This document shows positions 7,426 to 14,747 of a stretch of DNA of 39,133 nt, one piece after another (positions within the stretch are counted from its first letter, which is position 1; each line of letters opens with the position of its first letter). The position numbers and the translations under genes were made by a program. The DNA lies in NCBI GenBank assembly GCA_003220435.1, contig QHSL01000008.1:1-39133 (forward strand), in the 5' to 3' direction. This DNA is from Candidatus Rokuibacteriota bacterium. Its GTDB lineage: Bacteria; Methylomirabilota; Methylomirabilia; Rokubacteriales; CSP1-6. The notes beneath the pieces were generated by a model. The model did no database searches and had not been told where the DNA came from. It was given only the letters and a program-made list of their open reading frames with translations.

Positions 7426-8292
7426 ATGTGGATCGTCCTGTCCTTGGCGGCGGCATTGTTCCAGGTGCTCCGCAACACCACCATGAAGCGATTGGGCCAC
7501 ACGCTCGACGAGTACATCAACGTGTGGGGTCGCTTCACCTTCCTCCTGCCGTTCGCCTTCGTCGCATGCGTGTGGAGTGGCTGGCCCACCCTGGCGCCGA
7601 GCTTCGTGCCGTGGTGCCTGGCGTTCGGCGTGTGCCAGACCCTGTCCACGCTCGCGCTCTCGAAGGCGCTGAAGCTCTCGGGGATCTCGCTGGTCACCGC
7701 GCTCTGGAAGGTGAGCTTGCTCCTGCTGCTCGGCTTGGGCTGGCTGGCGATCGGTGAGCGGCCGACCGCGCTGGGCGTGGCCGGCGTCGTGCTCAGCGCC
7801 GCCGGCGTATACCTCCTGAACGTCCGGAGCGCGCGGATCTCGATGTGGGCGCCGCTGCTCGTCCTCGTCAGCGACCGCGGCCAGCGGTACACGCTCCTGG
7901 CCGCCGCGCTCTACGCGCCCTCGGTCATCACCATCAAACAAGCGATCCTCGCGTCCAACACCGCCGTCGGTACGTTCGGCACATACTTCGCTGCCAGCCT
8001 TATCGTCACTCCGATCGCGCTGCGGACGTCGGCGCGCCATTTCCGGGCGGTGCCGCAGCACTGGAAGGAGTTCGCGGCGCTCGGCCTCTTCGCCGCGCTC
8101 ACGACGCTGAGCCAGGGCAAGGCCTACACCCTCACGCTGTCCTCGTACGTCGAGGCCGTGAAGCAGATCGAGATCCTCTATGCGATGGCGATCGGGGTGC
8201 TGGTGTTCGGCGAGGCGCGGCGGGTGAAGGAGTCGGCGCTGGGCGCGTTCGTGATGCTGCTGGGGATGGTGCTGCTGGCGCTGGCGGCGTAA
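7426..8292 (+). CDS. EamA/DMT-superfamily membrane transporter
   Basis: 288 aa with about ten hydrophobic segments in two repeats, as in drug/metabolite transporters. The N-terminal repeat contains CQTLSTLALSKALKLSGISLV and the second ends with YVEAVKQIEILYAMAIGVLVFGE, the usual position of the conserved Glu before the last helices. Substrate unknown. The ATG has no clear Shine-Dalgarno; TAGAAG lies 6 nt upstream and could be a -10 box. It converges with queF. Confidence 0.75.
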   Translation: MWIVLSLAAALFQVLRNTTMKRLGHTLDEYINVWGRFTFLLPFAFVACVWSGWPTLAPSFVPWCLAFGVCQTLSTLALSKALKLSGISLVTALWKVSLLLLLGLGWLAIGERPTALGVAGVVLSAAGVYLLNVRSARISMWAPLLVLVSDRGQRYTLLAAALYAPSVITIKQAILASNTAVGTFGTYFAASLIVTPIALRTSARHFRAVPQHWKEFAALGLFAALTTLSQGKAYTLTLSSYVEAVKQIEILYAMAIGVLVFGEARRVKESALGAFVMLLGMVLLALAA

Positions 8293-8313
8293 CGCCCGAG
8301 GCCGACGGCCGGC

Positions 8314-8679
8314 CTAGATCTCCGGCCGCTTGCCGTACGTCGCTCTGATCTCGGTCTTGATGCCGCCCCGGACGTTGAAGTCGCCGGTGACCTCAAGCCA
8401 CCTCGGCCGCGCTGCCGCCACGAAGTCGTCGAGGATTCGGTTGGTCACGTCCTCGTGAACGGCCCCTTCCTGCCGGTACGACCACAGGTAGAGCTTGAGC
8501 GACTTCAGCTCGACCAGGTGCGCGTCGGGCACGTAGCGGATGCGGATCGTCGCGAAATCCGGCTGTCCGGTCATCGGGCAGAGGCAGGTGAACTCCGGCG
8601 CCGTCATCGAGACTTCGTAGTCGCGATCGGGGTGCGGGTTCGGCACGATCTCGAGCGTCTTCGACGGGGACGTCGGCAT
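8314..8679 (-). CDS. queF: NADPH-dependent preQ0 reductase (7-cyano-7-deazaguanine reductase)
   Basis: 121 aa, the short (type I, YkvM-like) QueF. The nitrile-reducing catalytic Cys34 lies in [14 protein letters not shown], with Asp41 following. The NADPH-binding motif is [17 protein letters not shown], followed by His75 and Glu76. These equal Cys55, Asp62, His96 and Glu97 of the Bacillus enzyme shifted by 21. It reduces preQ0 to preQ1 for queuosine in tRNA. The start at 8679 has TATAAT on the minus strand at 8691-8686, 6 nt upstream, and no ribosome-binding site. No room exists for a preQ1 riboswitch. No other queuosine gene is adjacent. Confidence 0.92.
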   Translation of the reverse strand: MPTSPSKTLEIVPNPHPDRDYEVSMTAPEFTCLCPMTGQPDFATIRIRYVPDAHLVELKSLKLYLWSYRQEGAVHEDVTNRILDDFVAAARPRWLEVTGDFNVRGGIKTEIRATYGKRPEI

Positions 8680-8685
8680 GGTGCG

Positions 8686-8691
8686 ATTATA
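8686..8691 (-). promoter_or_regulatory. -10 box of queF
   Basis: A perfect TATAAT on the minus strand, six bases before the queF ATG. No good -35 box is visible at 16-18 bp. Predicts a leaderless transcript. Confidence 0.4.
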
Positions 8692-8697
8692 CTCGTG

Positions 8698-8736
8698 GTG
8701 CGCGCCGCAGGCCGTCGCGGGGCTGGGCCCCGCCGG
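8698..8736 (+). repeat. 39-bp palindrome-bearing dispersed repeat, copy 1
   Basis: The 39-bp unit matches 21904-21942 at 36 of 39 positions. The core (8717-8733) is a perfect hairpin, GCGGGGC-TGG-GCCCCGC. It lies in the gap between queF and the EamA gene. There is no T-tract, so a plain intrinsic terminator is unlikely. Confidence 0.6.
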
Positions 8737-8754
8737 CCACACACTAAGTGCGAC

Positions 8755-9615
8755 TCACCGACTCGTGAGCCCGATCCCCACCGCCACCGCCGCGCATGCC
8801 ACCAGCAGGTCCGGCGAGAGCGGGTCGCCGGCCACCAACGCCGCCGCGACGACGCCGAAGATCGGTTGCGTGAGGAAGAAGGCCGAGAGCGCGCTCGGAC
8901 GGTAGCGACGCAGGAGGGACAGGTTCACCACGAAGTTGAAGCCGGAAATCAGCACGCCCTGATAGGCGATCGACCCGCCCAGCCTCACCGTCCAGCGGGT
9001 CGCTCCCGGCTCGACGAGGGACGAGATGAGCACGAAGAGCGCGGTCCCCACCCCCGCTTGCGCCAGGAGCAGCTTGACGGGATCCAGGCGCTGAACAGCC
9101 CGCGCCAGGTACACGGTGCGCTCGGCGAGCAGGGCGCCGGCCACGGTCACGATCACGTCGCCGACGAGCGCCGGCGAGCCCTGGGTCACCTGGCCGGCGA
9201 AGAGCAAGACGATCCCGGAGTAGGCGATGAACACTCCCGCCAGCTTCCTGACGGTGAGCCGATCGCCCGGGATCATGAAGTGGGCGAGGACCACCGTGTG
9301 AACCGCGTAGAGGTTGAGCAGGATGGTCGCGTGCGCCGCGCTGGTGAGCCACGTCCCGACGTTCGTCGCGGCCATCTGCACGCTGAACAGCAGACCCAGC
9401 AGGATGAGCGGGCGCCACTCGGCGGGCTCGACGCGGAAGCCGGCGAACCGGCCCGTGACCCACGCCCAGCCGCAGATCACGGCGCCGCCGACCACGAAGC
9501 GCATCCACGCGAGCCGGAGCGGCGGCGCGTCCTCGAGGCCGAGCTTGATCACGACGCTGTTGGCGCCCCAGAGGATCGAGACGAGCACGGCCATGGCCGC
9601 GCCCTTGAGGTCCAT
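8755..9615 (-). CDS. EamA/DMT-superfamily membrane transporter
   Basis: 286 aa, about ten transmembrane helices in two EamA repeats. The N-terminus has VSILWGANSVVIKLG, the typical first helix, and the end of repeat 1 contains the conserved GDRLTVRKLAGVFIAYSGI. Near the C-terminus ALSAFFLTQPIFGVVAAALVAGD marks the second repeat. Not a close copy of the transporter at 7426. It diverges from the ychF-like gene across 59 bp. Substrate unknown. Confidence 0.78.
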   Translation of the reverse strand: MDLKGAAMAVLVSILWGANSVVIKLGLEDAPPLRLAWMRFVVGGAVICGWAWVTGRFAGFRVEPAEWRPLILLGLLFSVQMAATNVGTWLTSAAHATILLNLYAVHTVVLAHFMIPGDRLTVRKLAGVFIAYSGIVLLFAGQVTQGSPALVGDVIVTVAGALLAERTVYLARAVQRLDPVKLLLAQAGVGTALFVLISSLVEPGATRWTVRLGGSIAYQGVLISGFNFVVNLSLLRRYRPSALSAFFLTQPIFGVVAAALVAGDPLSPDLLVACAAVAVGIGLTSR

Positions 9616-9662
9616 GTCTTTCGAGGGATGGCTCAGAACGCTCTCGAGAATACGACACCTGG

Positions 9663-9668
9663 CATAAT
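9663..9668 (+). promoter_or_regulatory. -10 box of the ychF-like gene
   Basis: CATAAT six bases before the ATG; there is no Shine-Dalgarno and only a poor -35 match. Same arrangement as queF. Confidence 0.35.
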
Positions 9669-9674
9669 CGCCCC

Positions 9675-10754
9675 ATGAAGATCGGCCTGATCGGCCTCGC
9701 CAAGTCGGGAAAGACGACCCTCTTCAACCTGCTCACCGGCTCGAGCATCGCGACCGCGCGCTACGACGCGGGGCGCGCCGAGCTCCACACCGGCGTCGCA
9801 CGCGTGCCCGACCCCCGCGTCGACCGGCTCACGGCACTCTTCAAACCGCGGAAGACGACGTACGCGACGTTCGAGGTCGTCGACCTCGCAGGCATCGCCC
9901 GCGGCGAGCGCGCCGGCCTTGACACCAAGGAGTTCAGGAACGCGGACGCGCTGCTCCACGTGGTGCGGGCGTTTGCCGACGAGGCGCAGGGCGCGCCGGC
10001 GCCGAAGCGCGACATCGAGGATCTCGAGACCGAGCTGATCCTGTCGGATCTGGAGGTCGTCGATCGGCGTCTGGAGCGGCTCGAGGCGTCGATCAAAAAG
10101 CAGCGGAAGGATGTCGAGGTGAAGGAGCAGGCGATCCTCGCCCGCGTCAAGGGCGAGCTCGAGCGGGAGACCGCGCTCCGGGCCGTCGCGCTCACGCCCG
10201 ACGAGACCCGGGCGGTTCGTGGTTTTACCTTTCTGTCCCAGAAACCGATTCTTCACTGCCTGAACCTCGACGAGAAGGCAATCGGCGAGGCAGCGCAGCT
10301 GGTCGAGCGCTTCGGGCTCCAGGGGATACATGGTCGGCCCGGAACCCGCATCGGCTGGGTCTCGGCAATCATCGAGGGGGAGGTGGCCCAGCTCGCCGGC
10401 GAGGAGCAGCGCGGCTTCCTGGCGGACCTCGGGCTCAACGAGCCGGCCCTCCATCGGGTACTCAGCGACTGTTTCGCCTTGCTCGGGCTCGTGTCGTTCT
10501 TCACCGTCGGCGAGGACGAGGTCCGCGCGTGGCCGATTGGGGCCGGCACGCGCGCCCAGGACGCCGCCGGGACCGTCCACTCCGACATCGCGCGGGGATT
10601 CATCCGGGCCGAGGTCAACAGCTACGACGACCTGGTTGCGGTCGATGGCGCGTTCGCGGAACTTCGGACGCGGGGCCAGCTGAGGCTCGAGGGGAAAGAC
10701 TACGTCGTGCGCGACGGCGAGATCTGCCACTTCCGCTTCAACGTCGGAAAGTGA
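9675..10754 (+). CDS. ychF: YchF/OBG-family P-loop ATPase/GTPase
   Basis: 359 aa, close to the usual 363. G1 is GLAKSGKTT, G3 is DLAGIARGE, and the G4 position reads NLDE, fitting the NxxE type that goes with ATP preference in YchF. A coiled-coil insertion spans about residues 115-175 (DLEVVDRRLERLEASIKKQ). The C-terminal TGS-like DUF933 domain is well conserved (TVGEDEVRAWPIGAG; ARGFIRAEVNSYDDL). YchF proteins interact with ribosomes and affect stress responses. The P-loop departs from the common GLPNVGKST, so this may be a divergent paralogue rather than the housekeeping copy. Confidence 0.85.
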   Translation: MKIGLIGLAKSGKTTLFNLLTGSSIATARYDAGRAELHTGVARVPDPRVDRLTALFKPRKTTYATFEVVDLAGIARGERAGLDTKEFRNADALLHVVRAFADEAQGAPAPKRDIEDLETELILSDLEVVDRRLERLEASIKKQRKDVEVKEQAILARVKGELERETALRAVALTPDETRAVRGFTFLSQKPILHCLNLDEKAIGEAAQLVERFGLQGIHGRPGTRIGWVSAIIEGEVAQLAGEEQRGFLADLGLNEPALHRVLSDCFALLGLVSFFTVGEDEVRAWPIGAGTRAQDAAGTVHSDIARGFIRAEVNSYDDLVAVDGAFAELRTRGQLRLEGKDYVVRDGEICHFRFNVGK

Positions 10755-10769
10755 TCCCGCGCGTCGAGC

Positions 10770-11792
10770 CTACTCCTTGATCCCGGGAATCCGCTTGAGC
10801 GGACCGCCGAGCGCCTGAACGACGGCCCCGACCGTCGCGTCCGGCGTGTTCATCGGCAGCACGCAGCCTGGGCCCACGATGAGCCCCCTGCCCGCGGTCT
10901 GGGCGACCGCGTCGCGGACCTCGGCAACCGCCTGCTCCGTCGTCCCGTCGCGCAGCGTCTTCCACTGGTGCAGTCCGCCGATGACCGCGCCCGGCACCTG
11001 GGCCTGGCCGTCGCGGAGCGAGGGCGGCGTGGCACGGTCGTCCCAGTTCCACGCGTGGCCCCGCAGGCGCGCCAGCTGGTCGAACATGAGCCGGTCGCCG
11101 TGGCAGTGGACGATCGTCAGCGTGGACTTCGAGGCGATCGCCTCGAGGAACCGCCGGTCATATGGCTCGCCGAACCGCGCGTAGTCCTCCTCAGAGTTGG
11201 CCGACCGGCTCGCCGCCTGGATCGAATAGAAGATGCCCGAGACACCCTCGGCGAGCGCCAGGAGCGCGAACTTGATCAGCGTCTCGGTGATCGCCTCGAG
11301 CGCGCCGGTCACGGCGGCGGCGTGCGCGCTCAGGTCGTTCGGCAGCCGGTCGCCGGAGAGCTTTTTAGCGAGCGACAGCGGCGAGAACACGGTCGGCAAC
11401 ACCGGGGCGTCGCCGACCCGGCGGTCGAAGCCGAGGCGGATGATCGTCTCGATCTGGTCCGCGTAGCCCGGCGCCGACGCCGGGTCGAGCGAGTGGATCT
11501 TCTTCCAGTCGTCGCCCGAGCGCACCGCGCAGGTCCCGCACGGTCGATGGCCGTCCTCGCGCACGGTGGTGGACTCGACGCATCCCCAAGCCTCCACCGC
11601 GTAACCGCCCCGCGGCGTGATCTTGAGGAAGTCCGAGCCGTACCGCTCGTGGAAGCGCAGCGTCGCCTGCGCGAGCCCGGCCGGCGAGTGATCGACGGTG
11701 GGGAAGTGACGCCACACCGCGTAAGGCACGCGATCCACGGGCTGGCGATTCACGGCCGCCAGCACCCGCTCGCGTCGGCTCATCTGCTTCAT
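10770..11792 (-). CDS. Uroporphyrinogen decarboxylase-like (UroD/MtaA superfamily) protein
   Basis: 340 aa. The N-terminus MSRRERVLAAVNRQPVDRVP is the signature start of UroD-family methyltransferases, and the fold continues to GRGLIVGPGCVLPMNTP near the C-terminus. Possible metal ligands are His229-Cys230-His231 (VHCHGD) and the Cys of GPGC; the arrangement resembles but does not exactly match the HxC...C zinc site of corrinoid methyltransferases such as MtaA. It is the last gene of a leftward operon; its ATG overlaps the stop of the MaoC gene (ATGA). A haem-pathway HemE is less likely given the RACo-like partner. Substrate unknown. Confidence 0.7.
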   Translation of the reverse strand: MKQMSRRERVLAAVNRQPVDRVPYAVWRHFPTVDHSPAGLAQATLRFHERYGSDFLKITPRGGYAVEAWGCVESTTVREDGHRPCGTCAVRSGDDWKKIHSLDPASAPGYADQIETIIRLGFDRRVGDAPVLPTVFSPLSLAKKLSGDRLPNDLSAHAAAVTGALEAITETLIKFALLALAEGVSGIFYSIQAASRSANSEEDYARFGEPYDRRFLEAIASKSTLTIVHCHGDRLMFDQLARLRGHAWNWDDRATPPSLRDGQAQVPGAVIGGLHQWKTLRDGTTEQAVAEVRDAVAQTAGRGLIVGPGCVLPMNTPDATVGAVVQALGGPLKRIPGIKE

Positions 11793-12661
11793 GTGCGGAT
11801 CACTCCGTCGCTCAGCACCGGCTCGCCCCCCGCGTCGACGGCATCGAAGGCGATGAGGTCGCCCGCGCGCGCGCGACCGCGGACCGTGATCGTCGAAGGC
11901 ATGCTCACCATTCCCGTGAGCCGCGCCGCGATCTCCCGGACGCGCGCAGGATCCCCGTCGAGCTCCCGTCCGATCACCTGCGACACCGCGAGCGCCAATG
12001 TAGCAGACCCGTGGAGAATCGGCGCCGACAGGCCGGCCTCGCGGGCGACGGCCAGGTCGGTGTGGATCGGGTTCCAGATCCGCGCGCATTCCGAGTACAC
12101 GTGGGCCGCCCAGGACGCGACGGGAACGGGCTTGCTCCAGCGCGCCTCCGACGAGGGCGGCGGGAGAGGCCGGACCAGGGGCTCGACGACCAGACGTGTC
12201 TGGCCGTCGGTCTCGACGCCCCGGAAGACGGAGCCGTACTCGGTCGTGGTGACGGGCCGGCCGTTGCGGTCGACGGTGGAGAAGCGCGCGACGTAGAGGG
12301 TCCCGGTGCGGGTCGACCGGACCTCGGTGACCTGTGCGCGCGTGAGCAGACGGTCGTGAGCGCTGGGCGGCCGATGGATGACCACGTGGTGGGTCGAATG
12401 GACCGCGAGCTTCAACAGCCTCTCGCTGATCGTGCGGGCGCGGAGCGCCAGCACCGCCGGCCACTCGTAGCACACCGAGAAGAGCGGGTGAGCGGCCGGC
12501 CCCGACGCGGACGCGGTGTCGTAGTAGCGCCGGTCGTCGAGGCCGAGCGCCGCCGAGTACGCCATGAGCCAGCGCGCATCGAGCGACGTGCTGACGGCGC
12601 CGATTTCGGTCCCCACGATCTTGCCGGCGATCGTCGCGTGCGCGCCGCGGGGCGCGGTCAT
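11789..12661 (-). CDS. MaoC-like hydratase with N-terminal hot-dog domain
   Basis: 290 aa, apparently two hot-dog domains. The first (TIAGKIVGTEIGAVSTSLDARWLMAYSAALG) resembles the N-terminal FAS1-type hydratase domain. The second holds the hydratase motif ARIWNPIHTDLAVAREAGL followed by APILHGSATLALA. It probably hydrates or dehydrates an acyl-CoA. Both ends overlap neighbours by ATGA (12658-12661 and 11789-11792), so it is co-translated with the activator and the UroD-like gene. Confidence 0.72.
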   Translation of the reverse strand: MTAPRGAHATIAGKIVGTEIGAVSTSLDARWLMAYSAALGLDDRRYYDTASASGPAAHPLFSVCYEWPAVLALRARTISERLLKLAVHSTHHVVIHRPPSAHDRLLTRAQVTEVRSTRTGTLYVARFSTVDRNGRPVTTTEYGSVFRGVETDGQTRLVVEPLVRPLPPPSSEARWSKPVPVASWAAHVYSECARIWNPIHTDLAVAREAGLSAPILHGSATLALAVSQVIGRELDGDPARVREIAARLTGMVSMPSTITVRGRARAGDLIAFDAVDAGGEPVLSDGVIRT

Positions 12662-14538
12662 GCCGGCCGCGGGAAGTTCATGCAGTCGACGAAGATCTGC
12701 TCGAAGTCCGGGTGCGCCGCGAGTGAGACGTGCTCGATCCGCCCGGCCACCGAATCAGCGCGCGCCCGCTCGGCTTCCGAGACCACGCAGAGCTGGGCGC
12801 CGAGCGACGCGGCGTTGCCGACGTACCGGATCCGCTCGCGCGGCAGGGGTGGGATGAGGCCGATCCGCAGCGCACTCTCGATCGACAGATAGTTGCCGAA
12901 GCCGCCCGCCAGCATGAGCTCGGCGACGCGCTCCGCCGGCACGCCCGCGACGTGCTGGAGCATCGCCACACCCGAGGCGATCGCCCCCTTGGCCAGCTGG
13001 ACCTGGCGAACGTCGTCCTGGGTCAGCACGATCTCCTGGCGCGCGCCCGCCTCGCCTGGCCGCAGCACGATGACCTGGCGGTCCTCGCCGCGCATCACGA
13101 CCCGCCCACCGAGCTTCGGCGGGAGCCCGTCCCGCGCCTCCACCTGGATCAGCCCCGTCCAGTCGATGACGCGAGCGTCCAGGAGGCCCGCGATCAGGTC
13201 GATGATCCCGGAGCCGCAGATGCCGAGCGCGTCCGCCTCCCCGATCGTGTGCACGTGGACGTCGTCGTCTACCCGGACGCGGTCGATGGCGCCGAGGGCG
13301 CCCCGCATGCCGTGGCGGATCTGCGCGCCCTCGAGCGCTGGGCCGGCCGGCGCCGAGCACGCCCACAGATGGTCGCGCGAGCCGAGAATCACCTCGCCGT
13401 TGGTCCCGATGTCGACCGCGATGCGGATCTCGGCGCTCTCGTAGATGCGCGTCGCCAGCGCCACGCCGACGGCGTCGGCACCCACGAACCCTGCCACCAG
13501 CGGCAGCAGGCACACCCGCGCCTCCGGCGCGACCTTCAGGAACAGGTCGCGGGCCGCCAGGGTCAGAGCGTGGCGCATCACCGGCGCGTACGGGGCGAGA
13601 CCCACGTGCGACGGATCGATACCGAGCAGGATGTGGTGCATGCAGGTGTTGCCGACGACCACGACCTTGTAGATCCACTTCGCCAGCACGCCCGATTCAC
13701 GACAGATCTGCTCGACGTGCTGGTTCAAGAGCCCGATGATCCGGGTGTGGAGCTTCCTGAGATTGCCGGGGTTGAACTGCGCGAACGCGATGCGTGACAT
13801 GAGGTCGCCGCCGAACACCGATTGGGGATTCAGGCTCGACACCGAGGCGAGCTGCTCGCCCGACTCGAGCTCGACGAGGGTCGTCACCACGCTGGTGGTG
13901 CCGACGTCGATGGCGAGACCGAACTTCATGGCGGCGGTGTCGCCGCGCTCCACCGCGAGGACGCGCTGCCGGCCGCCGTCGGCGAAGGTCGTCACGGTGA
14001 CGCCGGCCGGGTCGTCGCGGAGCGCCTGTGGCAGTCCCTGGATCACCGCGGGGGCGACGTCGTCGGAGGTGAGGCCGACCGCTGCGAGGAGCTGCTCGAG
14101 GTCGGACGTCTGATGATGCTCCTCGCGCGGCAAGTTGACCTTGACCACCTGCTTGGCGACGCCCGAGTCGAGGGTGACGCGGCCGAGCGCGCGGACGCCG
14201 GAGCCGGCGCCGAGGATCTGGAAAGCGCGCTCCTCGAGCGGCGGCGCGAGCAGGACGGAGACCGGCTCGTGGAGCACGCACTGGCAAGAAAGGCGATAAC
14301 CCTCGCGGACGAGATCGCTGCCGAGCTGGAGCTCGTCCATGATCGTCGGCGGCGGCGGGACTCCCGCCAGGAACTTGACCCGGCACGAGGTGCAGCGCCC
14401 GCGGCCCCCGCACGTCGCCGCGATGTCGACGCCGCCGGCGTGCGCGGCCTTGAGGATCGTGGTGCCGATGGCTGTCGTGAGGCTGCGACACGAGGTAGGG
14501 TCGTTCGGATCCGCGATGATCGTCAGCGCAACGGCCAT
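12658..14538 (-). CDS. RACo-like corrinoid-protein reductive activator (2Fe-2S plus ASKHA ATPase)
   Basis: 626 aa. The N-terminal plant-type [2Fe-2S] ferredoxin domain has Cys43, Cys49, Cys52 and Cys85 (TCGGRGRCTSC; SCQC). A linker leads to an ASKHA ATPase domain: FGLAIDVGTTS near residue 207 and IAVDIGTNGE near 373 are its two phosphate motifs, with ALGICGSGIIDLIAG and MLAGGFGNYLS downstream. Such proteins use ATP and an electron to restore Co(II) corrinoid proteins to Co(I). It heads the operon with MaoC and UroD-like genes, but no corrinoid-binding protein is encoded in the window. TAGAAT lies 8 nt before the ATG. Confidence 0.85.
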   Translation of the reverse strand: MAVALTIIADPNDPTSCRSLTTAIGTTILKAAHAGGVDIAATCGGRGRCTSCRVKFLAGVPPPPTIMDELQLGSDLVREGYRLSCQCVLHEPVSVLLAPPLEERAFQILGAGSGVRALGRVTLDSGVAKQVVKVNLPREEHHQTSDLEQLLAAVGLTSDDVAPAVIQGLPQALRDDPAGVTVTTFADGGRQRVLAVERGDTAAMKFGLAIDVGTTSVVTTLVELESGEQLASVSSLNPQSVFGGDLMSRIAFAQFNPGNLRKLHTRIIGLLNQHVEQICRESGVLAKWIYKVVVVGNTCMHHILLGIDPSHVGLAPYAPVMRHALTLAARDLFLKVAPEARVCLLPLVAGFVGADAVGVALATRIYESAEIRIAVDIGTNGEVILGSRDHLWACSAPAGPALEGAQIRHGMRGALGAIDRVRVDDDVHVHTIGEADALGICGSGIIDLIAGLLDARVIDWTGLIQVEARDGLPPKLGGRVVMRGEDRQVIVLRPGEAGARQEIVLTQDDVRQVQLAKGAIASGVAMLQHVAGVPAERVAELMLAGGFGNYLSIESALRIGLIPPLPRERIRYVGNAASLGAQLCVVSEAERARADSVAGRIEHVSLAAHPDFEQIFVDCMNFPRPA

Positions 14539-14546
14539 GGCCTTTC

Positions 14547-14562
14547 ATTCTAGTGGTATGCT
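14547..14562. promoter_or_regulatory. Back-to-back -10 boxes of a divergent promoter pair
   Basis: On the minus strand TAGAAT (14552-14547) lies 8 nt before the activator ATG. On the plus strand TATGCT (14557-14562), preceded by an extended-10 TG, lies 7 nt before the AtzG-like ATG. The whole space between start codons is 31 bp, so each -35 region would fall in or next to the other gene. Confidence 0.4.
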
Positions 14563-14569
14563 CGCGCCC

Positions 14570-14746
14570 ATGGAAATACCCGTTGAGACCTTGCGGCGCC
14601 TGGCTCGACTCGGCGGGTTCGCGTGGACCGACGCCGAGCTGGAGGCGATCCGTCCTGGCGTTCAGCGTCTCCTCGAGACGCTCGAGCGGCTCGAGACCCT
14701 TCCCCTCGACGGGGTCGAGCCGACCACCCAGTATCGGCTGCTGTGA
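14570..14746 (+). CDS. AtzG/GatC-like small amidase partner
   Basis: 58 aa (62 if the ATG at 14558 is used). The sequence VETLRRLARLGGFAWTDAELEAI then LETLPLDGVEPTTQY matches the core of GatC and of the shorter AtzG family: a helix, then a strand motif ending in EPT. AtzG is a small subunit needed by the amidase AtzE. GatC proper is about 95 residues, so the short form plus a following amidase favours AtzG-like. It ends 1 bp before the amidase start. No Shine-Dalgarno. Confidence 0.65.
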   Translation: MEIPVETLRRLARLGGFAWTDAELEAIRPGVQRLLETLERLETLPLDGVEPTTQYRLL

Positions 14747-14747
14747 G

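Noticed and set aside
8680-8700. preQ1 riboswitch upstream of queF
   Set aside because: Only six bases separate the -10 box from the start codon, so there is no leader to hold an aptamer.
8717-8733. GC-rich hairpin as intrinsic terminator
   Set aside because: No T-tract on either strand, and the same unit recurs at 21923-21939, so it is better described as a repeat.
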